Source of the DNA: Bacteroidales bacterium
Lineage (GTDB): Bacteria; Bacteroidota; Bacteroidia; Bacteroidales; F082
DNA length: 16,430 nt
Direction: 5' to 3'
NCBI GenBank assembly: GCA_016285355.1
Contig: JAEEQP010000066.1
Location: forward strand, 1-16,430
The position numbers and the translations under genes are program-made. The notes under the pieces are model-generated. The model was not told the DNA's origin. It made no database searches and worked only from the letters and a program-made list of their open reading frames with translations. This document shows, one piece after another, positions 1-7,015 of this stretch. Position 1 is the first letter of the stretch. Every line of letters begins with the position of its first letter.

Positions 1-6
1 TTTTCG

Positions 7-35
7 CAAAGTTAATGATAAAGATTACTTGTCAA
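7..35 (-). promoter_or_regulatory. Promoter of a minus-strand gene beyond the left edge
   Basis: On the minus strand TTGACA (30-35) is followed after 15 bases by TAACTTTG (7-14). This fits the Bacteroidota pattern of a TTG-containing -33 box and a TAnnTTTG -7 box. It is the best-spaced promoter in the window. The gene it serves would begin to the left of base 1 and is not visible. Confidence 0.6.
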
Positions 36-191
36 GAGCTTTTCGGGGGCAACTCCTGCCTTGTCCATACTTTTTTTTGTTGCCAACTTTTCAAAATATT
101 GTTTTTCAATGATTTGAAAAATAGCAGAAAAACGGCTTGTCCCTATTTTTTTGACAATATGCAATCTGTTTTCATCCCTTAAAAGGTGTTT
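36..191. other. Intergenic region after the GLUG-repeat gene
   Basis: This stretch is AT-rich and has no credible gene. A 7-bp inverted repeat (TTTTTCA at 102-108 and TGAAAAA at 115-121, 6-base loop) lies about 70 bases after the stop codon at 192. It could help end transcription, but no clean U-tract follows it on the minus strand. Confidence 0.4.
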
Positions 192-1709
192 TTATTCCTT
201 AATCCACTTCCCAACTTCCGCTTCCTTCCCATCTGCTATTACCTTCCAAACATAAACGCCCTCAGCCCAATCCGTTGCATCAATCCCCGTCGCATTCTCT
301 GTGAGGGCTTGGCTGTGGATGAGTTTTCCGTTCGAATCATACACTTGGACATAAGCATTTGGCAGAGCCGTGCGGATATTGAACACATCTTTTCCGGGGT
401 TGGGATAAACTGATGATAAAGCAACAGACTCGTTGCTTTCATCAACAGCTTCAATACCATCCTCGAACATCGGGATGTTGTAAGGTTCATAAACAGGCAC
501 CCAATGCTTGTAAATTGAGGGATCTTCTTGCATATCCACCCAAGCGTTGAGGGCATCCACCATGACATCGGTAGAAGTGGAGCCTACCATCACACTTGTT
601 TCCAGTTGGCACGGACCTGTGGGCAAGAACTCTGCGCATTGAGCGACATAGCCCAAAGTAAAGCCGAACAAGCCAGCATTTTCATAGTTGTACCAAATAT
701 GGCCATAACTGTTTTCCACAAGGCAACCTTCCATGTTTTGGCCGACAATTGAGCCGCCATAAGTGGCTCTCAATATCGAAATGCTTTCAGCGAGGCAGTT
801 CCTCACAACAGCCTTATATCCTCCTGTTAGTGATTTTGGATCCGTTTCGTTAAAACAAACCACTCCACCCAAAGCATAAGCACCTCCAAGACATTCTAAA
901 AAGTATCCATAGTAAAAGCAATTGCATATTTCAGCATCAGCATAGCCTCCTTCAGAAAGGTTCTTGAAAACGACACCCCCCGCACGGTCTCCCGCTCTCA
1001 TCTCGGATTCACAAACAAAAGCACAGTTCCTGACCGTGGAATTGCGGTTGAGCCCAACCACTCCACCAAGATTATTCACAGCCATACCGGTGGAAGCCAG
1101 AAAAAACTTGACAATGCAGCCATCCACCAAAGACAATGAATCCGCAAAACCAACCATACCTCCATCGTAATATTGTTCATAATCTGGCCCAAAAACGAGG
1201 TGGCGAAGGACAAGCCAACCTGAATTGATAGTAACATCTTTCACAATGCCATGACTAATATATCCAAAGAATCCATAATCAAGATTTGTGTCTTCATTGC
1301 TTATTCCTTGATTCAGCCCGAAGTATAAACCGTCAAGGGTGTGACCGCCACCATCGAAGGTGCCCTTAAAAGGATGTGCCCGACTGCCGATGGGCGTGAA
1401 ACGCAACTGAGCCACGGCATCAAAATCAATATCAGTAGTCAGTCTCACGGTGCGTCCATCGAGGTCGTCAGGTTCGCAGCCGTTCAATCCATTCACCACG
1501 CTTGGCAACCAAGCCAAGCCTTCTGGAGTGGAAATCTCAACATTGCCATTGGCATCCATTACATAACCGTCAGGTTGGGTCGTGACATAATCTATCCATA
1601 ATGGAAGATTTGTGTTCGACCATAGGTCGTCTCTGTCTTGCGCTTGCATCGTCACCCCTCCCGCCATCAGTAGGAGCGCAAGCAGGGTGAAAAGTCTAAT
1701 GTTTTTCAT
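192..1709 (-). CDS. Secreted GLUG-repeat protein with T9SS type A sorting domain
   Basis: A 505-residue protein predicted to be exported by Sec and then moved to the cell surface or medium by the T9SS. Residues 1-24 are a signal peptide ending in MAGGVTMQAQ. Residues 58-130 match the segment common before GLUG repeats (TPEGLAWL, then FKGTFDGGGHTLDGL). GLUG-like turns recur as GGMVGF (183), GGVVGLN (216), AGGVVFKN (243), GGVVCFN (281), GGSIVGQN (318) and AGLFGF (345), which suggests a beta-helical, adhesin-like body. The sorting domain spans about 432-505, with PNPGKD near 436 and a GKWIKE end. There is no enzymatic motif. The start is fixed by the signal peptide. A promoter lies about 175 bases upstream, beyond a large palindromic repeat. 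Binding to a surface or glycan is possible, but the ligand is unknown. Confidence 0.88.
   Translation of the reverse strand: MKNIRLFTLLALLLMAGGVTMQAQDRDDLWSNTNLPLWIDYVTTQPDGYVMDANGNVEISTPEGLAWLPSVVNGLNGCEPDDLDGRTVRLTTDIDFDAVAQLRFTPIGSRAHPFKGTFDGGGHTLDGLYFGLNQGISNEDTNLDYGFFGYISHGIVKDVTINSGWLVLRHLVFGPDYEQYYDGGMVGFADSLSLVDGCIVKFFLASTGMAVNNLGGVVGLNRNSTVRNCAFVCESEMRAGDRAGGVVFKNLSEGGYADAEICNCFYYGYFLECLGGAYALGGVVCFNETDPKSLTGGYKAVVRNCLAESISILRATYGGSIVGQNMEGCLVENSYGHIWYNYENAGLFGFTLGYVAQCAEFLPTGPCQLETSVMVGSTSTDVMVDALNAWVDMQEDPSIYKHWVPVYEPYNIPMFEDGIEAVDESNESVALSSVYPNPGKDVFNIRTALPNAYVQVYDSNGKLIHSQALTENATGIDATDWAEGVYVWKVIADGKEAEVGKWIKE
1638..1709 (-). repeat. Signal-peptide cassette, copy 1
   Basis: These 72 bases encode the start of the GLUG-repeat protein. 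Bases 1638-1670 are identical over 33 positions to 10127-10159, in the Asp-box protein gene, and related segments lie at 8369-8440 and 16270-16334. Identity at silent sites between genes with unrelated mature regions points to shared ancestry or recombination of this part alone. Confidence 0.75.
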
Positions 1710-1750
1710 TGTGTTTTAGTTTTGATGTTTTGCCATTCAGTTGCGCTTGT

Positions 1751-1874
1751 CGTCACTGCGAGAAACGAAGCAGTCCAAATAATTCGTTTCATTCACCTAA
1801 TTCGCCGTTTTATCGTTATCGGCGAATTGAACGGATTTCGCGAATTGGATTGCTTCACTTCGTTCGCAATGACG
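1751..1874. repeat. Large imperfect palindromic repeat in the 5' leader
   Basis: The left end reads CGTCACTGCGAGAAACGAAG and the right end is its near inverse, ending TTCGCAATGACG. The centre is a perfect 9-bp stem, AATTCGCCG (1799-1807) against CGGCGAATT (1820-1828), with a 12-base loop. The whole is a nested palindrome of about 124 bases. The outer arms belong to the interspersed family of type CGTCATTGCGAGG..CGAAGCAATC seen in many bacterial genomes. It lies between the promoter at 1886-1915 and the start at 1709, so it should be transcribed as a hairpin in the leader. Confidence 0.8.
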
Positions 1875-1885
1875 CGAAGCGAACA

Positions 1886-1915
1886 CAAAATTATAGCAAA
1901 AAAACATCGAAAAAA
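1886..1915 (-). promoter_or_regulatory. Promoter motif copy A, GLUG-repeat gene
   Basis: The minus strand carries TATAATTTTG at its downstream end (1886-1895), matching TAnnTTTG. Upstream lie an invariant CTA core, a T-run and a second T-run near 1910-1914. The same 30-base layout precedes three other cargo genes (5422-5451, 14610-14639, 16378-16407). It lies about 175 bases before its start codon, unlike the other copies. Confidence 0.6.
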
Positions 1916-1928
1916 CAAGATTTGGACC

Positions 1929-1998
1929 AAGTACAGATTTTTCTTTTCAACTCATTTTGATAATCAATGAGTTACGAGAAAAAAGTACAGATTTTTCT
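1929..1998. repeat. 16-base direct repeat flanking an inverted repeat
   Basis: AAGTACAGATTTTTCT occurs at 1929-1944 and again at 1983-1998, a 54-base period. Between the copies AACTCAT (1949-1955) and ATGAGTT (1967-1973) form an inverted repeat. The second copy runs into the stop codon of the regulator gene (1998-2000). The inverted repeat could be a weak terminator for the regulator, although no U-tract follows. The whole lies just upstream of the -33 region of promoter copy A. Confidence 0.6.
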
Positions 1999-3638
1999 CA
2001 GTCCAAAAGCGCAGAAATCGGGTCAAAACCGACCTTTTTCTTGATGTTGGAGCGGTATTTTTGGGCTGTGTTTTCGGTCAGGCCGAGAAGGTCGGCTTCT
2101 TCCTTGACGCGGAATTGCAGGAAGGAAAGGACGACGATGCACCGCTCGGTCTCGTTCAGGTTGGGGCAGGCGGCTTTCAGCCGCTCCATGGCCTTTGGAT
2201 AGGCGGCCTCAAACTCGTCGAGGATGCGCTGCAGCCGGTCTTTGACGCGCGATTGGTAGATGACCATCACGCGCCGTTGCAGCATCTCCTTTTGCTGGCC
2301 CGTGATTTGTCCCAATTCGACTTCCAGCAGGCGTTGTGCTTCGCGAAGCCTCAGCACCTCGATTTCCTTGTTTTTCCGGTAGCGGGAAACAAAAAGCAAC
2401 GTCAGCAACAATGCGATGAACAGCAAGGCAATCAGCAAGTAAAACCTCGTGCGTTTCATCTGATGCTCGTTGTCTTTATTCTGAAGCTCCATCTTGAGGT
2501 CGTACTCCTCTTTGACTTTGGCGACGGCCATCATCTCCGAAACGTCGTCATGATCCATGCCAAGGTACAGATTGACGTAATGCAGCGCTTTTTCGTTGTC
2601 GCCTAAAGCAAGATATGATTGATAAAGATAGTGTGCGGCTTCGCTTTTCCACAGCGACCTCGGCATTTCATAGACTTGCTTGGCGTAATAGATGCAGGAG
2701 TCGTATTGGTGCAGCTCGCAATAAGCATAGGCAAGGACATCCATGACATCGGATTTGTACTTTGTAAGCGTGTCGCCTAAGATGTCGAGGCTTTTTTTGC
2801 TTTCTGCAACTGCTTTTAGGAGCAATGTTTTCGCCTCTGTATCATCCTCATAAAGATGGTTCTCCAGCATGTTCTTATAAAGCCTCGCCAACAGGGAATG
2901 GTATAAAGCCATGTCTTCGCGGTTGCCTCTTTTTTCTGCCGACAGGTATCCCCTTTCGAAATACTTGAAACTGCTGTCGGGCTCATTGAGTCTCATATAG
3001 GACAATCCCAAACCGTATGCCGTGGTTGTATGCATCGTGTATAGATGGTTATCGTAAAAAAAGGCTTCCGTCGGCTTCAAGTAACGGATGCTTTCCCAAT
3101 AGTAATGGCTCTCAGCGTACGCCATGCCCAACCTCATGGTGATTGAGTATTTAATATTGTCAATGACGTTCTGTTCAGTAGTTGGTTTTGGAGAGTACGA
3201 AACGAAGCGCTCATCCACGTGACGGCAGCACTCAATGCTTTGGAGTGCCTTTAGTTGATAGTCGAGTACGAACTTGACGCCTTTTCTGGTCATCAAGGCA
3301 TCAAGGGAGATGGTCCAATAGGTAATGGCTTCAAGAAATTGGTCCTTGCCATTGGCGAAATAGTTCTCGGCTTCATGGAGTAGCGAATCCGTCTCGGCCC
3401 CGACTTTCCATTGGAGCTGATTGGTTCGCGCCTTCAAGAGGCAGTGATGCGCACGTTCTTTCTCGGAAAGCACCGAAATATCGAGCGTGTCGAGGATTCG
3501 GGCGGCGCTGTCGGGCTTTGGTTGGTAGAATTGTTCTATGCGATAAAGCACGTCCTCCTCGGGCGGAGGTGGCGTTTGCTGTCTGGCGCAGGCGGTCAGA
3601 AAGGAAAAAGCCAACACTATGGGCAACCACGTTTTCAT
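1998..3638 (-). CDS. Membrane-spanning TPR sensor with C-terminal LuxR-like helix-turn-helix
   Basis: A 546-residue, probably inner-membrane transcriptional regulator. The chosen ATG (3638) gives a lipoprotein signal, FSFLTACARQ, with the lipobox cysteine at residue 17. A start at 3686 would bury this signal behind 16 residues and overlap the previous gene, so I reject it. Residues about 85-360 are helical with TPR-like pairs (for example EPDSSFKYFERGYLSAEKRG). A transmembrane helix spans about 399-418, followed by RYRKNK and a coiled coil to about 460. Residues 493-537 form the helix-turn-helix (LNETERCIVVLSFL, then KEEADLLGLTENTAQKYRSN), resembling LuxR/GerE domains. The likely topology is periplasmic TPR and cytoplasmic DNA-binding domain. 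It follows the propeller-like cargo gene by 32 bases, so co-transcription is likely. Its ligand and target are unknown. The regulator at 5555-6931 is a paralogue. Confidence 0.85.
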   Translation of the reverse strand: MKTWLPIVLAFSFLTACARQQTPPPPEEDVLYRIEQFYQPKPDSAARILDTLDISVLSEKERAHHCLLKARTNQLQWKVGAETDSLLHEAENYFANGKDQFLEAITYWTISLDALMTRKGVKFVLDYQLKALQSIECCRHVDERFVSYSPKPTTEQNVIDNIKYSITMRLGMAYAESHYYWESIRYLKPTEAFFYDNHLYTMHTTTAYGLGLSYMRLNEPDSSFKYFERGYLSAEKRGNREDMALYHSLLARLYKNMLENHLYEDDTEAKTLLLKAVAESKKSLDILGDTLTKYKSDVMDVLAYAYCELHQYDSCIYYAKQVYEMPRSLWKSEAAHYLYQSYLALGDNEKALHYVNLYLGMDHDDVSEMMAVAKVKEEYDLKMELQNKDNEHQMKRTRFYLLIALLFIALLLTLLFVSRYRKNKEIEVLRLREAQRLLEVELGQITGQQKEMLQRRVMVIYQSRVKDRLQRILDEFEAAYPKAMERLKAACPNLNETERCIVVLSFLQFRVKEEADLLGLTENTAQKYRSNIKKKVGFDPISALLD

Positions 3639-3643
3639 GGCTG

Positions 3644-3651
3644 CAAATTTA
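3644..3651 (-). promoter_or_regulatory. Possible -7 element just before the regulator start
   Basis: TAAATTTG on the minus strand ends five bases before the ATG at 3638. If used, it would give a nearly leaderless transcript of the regulator alone. No convincing -33 box is visible, so chance in AT-rich DNA is a real alternative. Confidence 0.3.
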
Positions 3652-3670
3652 GGAAATAATTGAATGTGCT

Positions 3671-5395
3671 TTATTCTTTCACCCATTTCCCACTCTCCGC
3701 TTCGGTCACTGAGGCTGTCGAAGGGCCGTCTTGATTTGTGTAAACCTTCCAGAAATACATCCCCGAAGGCCAGTCCTCGGCGTTTATTGAAGTGACATTC
3801 TCCGTAATCTCTTGCCCATAAACCATCCTCCCATTCATATCATACACCTCCACCCGCGCATCCTTCAATCCCGTCCTGATGTTCAGCACATCCTTCCCCG
3901 GATTAGGATAGGCCACCGCCACCTTCAGGCCGTTCTCGTGGGCTTCTTCGATGCCTACAAAAGCTTCGGCGGGGAATTTTACAACAGTTGTTCTTGTCAA
4001 ATTGGGATTGTTGGTTTTATGCGATTCGAAAGTCAATAAAACTCCACCGTCTATCGTGGTGTTTATGCTTTCTGCCATACACCAAAGCTCGTCAGAACCA
4101 TTACTAATAAACACAGTGGAAATCGTGTCAAAATTTTCATCCAACCGTTCAATCACAATCCAAGAATCGCCATTAAAATTCTCGCCAAGATTCAATGTAT
4201 AGCAAAACAACAACGAATGGTCATCTAAGGCAGCTACAGACTTGCTGATGCCAACGCAATCAAATTCTTCGGTTTGCCGTTCCATTTGACGAACAATAGT
4301 CAAGTAATCTTGTGTGGCTTCAATATCATCATCAAACTCAAACAAACGACAATCTTCCTGTGATTGTGCGTAATGTACATTGGCTTGTGTAGCCATATAT
4401 GTTGTGTTGTGACTGCTTCTAAGGATAGCCATGTTGTCACATTGGTTTTGGGTGGGGTTTCCGTCCGGCTGTTGAAATTTCCTGATTTTCAAAATATTGA
4501 AATCGTTATCCAAATAGAAAACAGTTCCTGTTTCGCCAGCCTTGTTTGGTTCAGTATCATTGTCTAACAAAGATGCAGTGACAAAAAACGAAGGTGCCAT
4601 CGGGTTATAGTAGATGTAACCATAATCCGTCTTCACGATATGCTCACGCCTCAACATCTCTTGCCAGGCATAAAGCCCATGATTGACCATCGACACACCA
4701 ACATTGGCCAACAACTCTCCCTCCAAACTCATCTTGAAGAAAAACAGGGAATCATTGCCTTGAACAGGACTCGTGGAGTTCACATTTTTCGTGTATGCTC
4801 CAACAATGCAATCCCCGTCAAGAATGGCTGAGTGAATGAAGATGTTGCCGCTTGCGGCACATGGATTATATCTCCAATAGGCACTGCTCATGTCCTCAAC
4901 GGTATCGATGGGGAAACTGTATTCATAGCTTTGCTCAATTTCCAAATCGTCATTGAGTTTATAAAGCCCAAGGATGGCATCTGTAGGCGGATTGTCGTAG
5001 TTTTTGAAATAGTTGAAATAGCTGTAACAATGGTCAGGGCTGTATGATGTCAGCATAAAAATCTCTCCATTGTCTTTTTCAAACACATAAGGAAACCAGG
5101 AGGCTCCCCAATAGCCAGACTTGAAATAATTGTTCTGCGCCAAAATCTCACCTTCAGGCGACAATGCTATCAAAGCAGGATGTGGTGGGTAAATATAGCC
5201 AGTTTGCGAACCGCTTTGAAAACATTGGGCAGCACAAACCATGATGCGCCCATCCGTCATTTCGTATGCGCAATATTGGTGAGTCGCCTCGGCATCTGAT
5301 AAATTGTACTCGATGGAGTATTCCCATTCCTGGGCGAAGGCCTTGGCCCCGAAAAGCAGGGCAAGAGCCAACAAAAGAAAGTAGTGTTTTTTCAT
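3671..5395 (-). CDS. Secreted propeller-like protein with T9SS type A sorting domain
   Basis: A 574-residue exported protein. Residues 1-22 are a signal peptide (LLLALALLFGAKAFAQ). The body has several units with an acidic/Gly turn between strands, such as LIALSPEGEILAQ, FFKMSLEGELLAN, VFYLDNDFNILKI and ERLDENFDTIS, which suggests a beta-propeller. No catalytic motif is visible. The sorting domain begins near residue 492 (AYPNPGKDVLNIRTGL) and ends GKWVKE. It is closely related to the sorting domain of the GLUG protein, but has about nine extra residues just before the end (GPSTASVTEA region), which coincide with a palindromic repeat at 3703-3728. The gene has a promoter copy at 5422-5451 and leads into the regulator at 1998-3638. 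The protein could be the partner or signal of that regulator, which is inference from position only. Confidence 0.85.
   Translation of the reverse strand: MKKHYFLLLALALLFGAKAFAQEWEYSIEYNLSDAEATHQYCAYEMTDGRIMVCAAQCFQSGSQTGYIYPPHPALIALSPEGEILAQNNYFKSGYWGASWFPYVFEKDNGEIFMLTSYSPDHCYSYFNYFKNYDNPPTDAILGLYKLNDDLEIEQSYEYSFPIDTVEDMSSAYWRYNPCAASGNIFIHSAILDGDCIVGAYTKNVNSTSPVQGNDSLFFFKMSLEGELLANVGVSMVNHGLYAWQEMLRREHIVKTDYGYIYYNPMAPSFFVTASLLDNDTEPNKAGETGTVFYLDNDFNILKIRKFQQPDGNPTQNQCDNMAILRSSHNTTYMATQANVHYAQSQEDCRLFEFDDDIEATQDYLTIVRQMERQTEEFDCVGISKSVAALDDHSLLFCYTLNLGENFNGDSWIVIERLDENFDTISTVFISNGSDELWCMAESINTTIDGGVLLTFESHKTNNPNLTRTTVVKFPAEAFVGIEEAHENGLKVAVAYPNPGKDVLNIRTGLKDARVEVYDMNGRMVYGQEITENVTSINAEDWPSGMYFWKVYTNQDGPSTASVTEAESGKWVKE
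3703..3728. repeat. REP-like palindrome inside the sorting-domain coding sequence
   Basis: The plus strand reads CGGTCACTGAGG, then CTGTCGAAGGGCCG. This resembles the widespread interspersed repeat of type CCCTTCGACAGGCTCAG. It is in frame and encodes GPSTASVTEA just before the terminal GKWVKE of the propeller-like protein. The sister domain in the GLUG protein lacks these residues. Confidence 0.65.
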
Positions 5396-5421
5396 AGAGC
5401 TGAATTTTTATGCATTGCGTG

Positions 5422-5451
5422 CAAAAGTATAGTAAAAAACCATCAAAAAAG
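5422..5451 (-). promoter_or_regulatory. Promoter motif copy B, propeller-like cargo gene
   Basis: The minus strand has TATACTTTTG (5422-5431) preceded by an AC step, two T-runs and GATGG. It ends 26 bases before the ATG at 5395, giving a short leader. It is one of four near-copies in the window. The rest of the intergenic stretch 5396-5554 holds no gene. Confidence 0.65.
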
Positions 5452-5554
5452 CTTATTCCTTAAGCCTATCCACTATTTTTTCAGGATTTGATATTGAAAA
5501 CCAACAGATTACATGGTTTCTGTCCACTAAATAATTGGGGAAATCCACGAAGAA

Positions 5555-6931
5555 TCACCCTATATACGGCACCCAAAGTCCTTCAAAAGTCTCGGTTTGG
5601 GTCTTTCTCTTGATGCTGGTTCGGTACTTCGACACGGTATTTTCGCGCAAATCAAGAATGTCTGCGATTTCTTTCGTGCGAAACGGGAAGTAGGAAAGCA
5701 CACTGATGTCAAGTTCTGTTTCGTTCAAGTCGGGGTGCTCGGCCTTCAGTTTTCCCAAAGCCTCGGGGTAGGCCGTGTTGAACACTTCAAGGATACGACT
5801 AAAGGTATTGTTGTATTTGTCGTCATAGATAGCCCGCACCTTCATCAGTATGGCCTCCTGCGCCTGTGTCTCCAAAGCGCCATGTGCCTCTTGCAAGTCG
5901 CGCTTGATTTCCTCATGTTCTTGCATCATCCTTTTGCGGTAGGCACGGTGATATATGACAAAAACCACGGCTGCCAACAATAGAAAAGCCACAATCACAT
6001 AAATGATCCTCAACACTCTCGCCTTTTGCAATGCTTTCTCCTCGCGCAAAGCCGTCAAACGGGCATCGCGTTCAGCTTTGTAGTTGTCGTATTGCTTCAC
6101 GGCTAACAAGCCGTCGCTAACCCTGTCAGTCTCTGCTTTGACGTATGATGCATGATATTTCTGGCAAAATGCCACACTGTCGGCATTGCCTTCCGCCTCA
6201 TAGATACGAGCCAGTAAACTCATGACGGCACCAAGTTTCATGTCGTCGATGTCGCAGTCAAGAGCTTTAAGAAGGTAAGGTTTGGATTGGAGGCAATAAG
6301 GCGAATGGAACATGGTTATTCCAAGATTTACCGAATCGTTTTTCGTGTCAATACCTCGCCTTGTTTTGAAGGCGACAAGCTCATGCATCACAAGGAAGCA
6401 GGAGTCAAACTCATGCAAGTCATAATACAAATCCGACACGAGACGCTGCGCGCTGAAATAATTGTCAAGATTTCCGTTGACGGTGTCCAAATAAGGTCTG
6501 ACCTTATCGAGGTAATAAGCCGCCGAATCATGTTCCATGATGCAGAAATAGGCATCCGCAAGTTCAAGATTTGCATGCATTGTCAAGGATGTGTCATTGA
6601 CCATTCTTTGGTAGTATAACGCACGCTTCAAAGCATCGATTTCAGCATTGTCTTCAATATACAGCTTGAAAACATGCGCCATCTGGACGTATGCCTGTGA
6701 AGTGAGTTGCATAGCTGCCGAATCCATATCCTCGGGCAAGACCTCCAGCTTTCCCGCCACCTGCAACAGCAAAGGAAGCGCCTGATTCAGACTGTCGGCC
6801 TGTAGCAAGCGGCAGGCACTGTCGTATCGGCATTGAGCCTCTTCCAAATCGAGCGAAGATGTAGGTGCCGGAGCTCCGCACCCAGCAAGCACCGCCATCA
6901 AAACAATCCCTATATAACCAAGCAGTTTCAC
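5555..6931 (-). CDS. Membrane-spanning TPR sensor with C-terminal LuxR-like helix-turn-helix (second paralogue)
   Basis: A 458-residue regulator with the same plan as the one at 1998-3638. It starts with GTG. A lipoprotein signal (IVLMAVLAGCGAP) puts the lipobox cysteine at residue 18. Residues about 35-265 are helical TPR-like pairs (for example HANLELADAYFCIMEHDSAA). The transmembrane helix is about 307-327, followed by YRKRM and a coiled coil to about 360. The helix-turn-helix spans 401-444 (LNETELDISVLSYF, then KEIADILDLRENTVSKYRTS). The segment before it, with FNTAYPEALGKLKAEHPDLNE, also matches the paralogue. The periplasmic part is about 90 residues shorter, so the two probably sense different inputs. 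It follows the S41 peptidase gene after 84 bases and precedes a cargo promoter. Regulation of the neighbouring cargo genes is likely but not shown. Confidence 0.85.
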   Translation of the reverse strand: MKLLGYIGIVLMAVLAGCGAPAPTSSLDLEEAQCRYDSACRLLQADSLNQALPLLLQVAGKLEVLPEDMDSAAMQLTSQAYVQMAHVFKLYIEDNAEIDALKRALYYQRMVNDTSLTMHANLELADAYFCIMEHDSAAYYLDKVRPYLDTVNGNLDNYFSAQRLVSDLYYDLHEFDSCFLVMHELVAFKTRRGIDTKNDSVNLGITMFHSPYCLQSKPYLLKALDCDIDDMKLGAVMSLLARIYEAEGNADSVAFCQKYHASYVKAETDRVSDGLLAVKQYDNYKAERDARLTALREEKALQKARVLRIIYVIVAFLLLAAVVFVIYHRAYRKRMMQEHEEIKRDLQEAHGALETQAQEAILMKVRAIYDDKYNNTFSRILEVFNTAYPEALGKLKAEHPDLNETELDISVLSYFPFRTKEIADILDLRENTVSKYRTSIKRKTQTETFEGLWVPYIG

Positions 6932-6935
6932 GCCG

Positions 6936-6943
6936 CAAAATTA
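6936..6943 (-). promoter_or_regulatory. Possible -7 element directly before the GTG start
   Basis: TAATTTTG on the minus strand ends four bases before the GTG at 6931. The upstream bases (TTTTG then a T-run) partly resemble the four cargo promoters. A transcript from here would be nearly leaderless. Nearby, a 7-base direct repeat (GTTAGCA) occurs at 6970-6985. Confidence 0.4.
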
Positions 6944-7015
6944 CTCAAAAATTCCTTCAAAACTCCATTGTTAGCATGTTAGCACTATAGCACAAATAAC
7001 GATGCAATTCATTCA

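Noticed and set aside
1751..1874. CRISPR-like or insertion-sequence reading of the repeat
   Set aside because: There are no regularly spaced identical repeats with spacers and no transposase; it is a single nested palindrome.
1709..1970. Two short plus-strand open frames over the leader of the GLUG gene
   Set aside because: They are translations of the palindromic repeat and AT-rich promoter DNA, not protein-like sequence.
3639..3686. Upstream start for the regulator at 3686
   Set aside because: It adds 16 residues before a good lipoprotein signal peptide and overlaps the preceding cargo gene.
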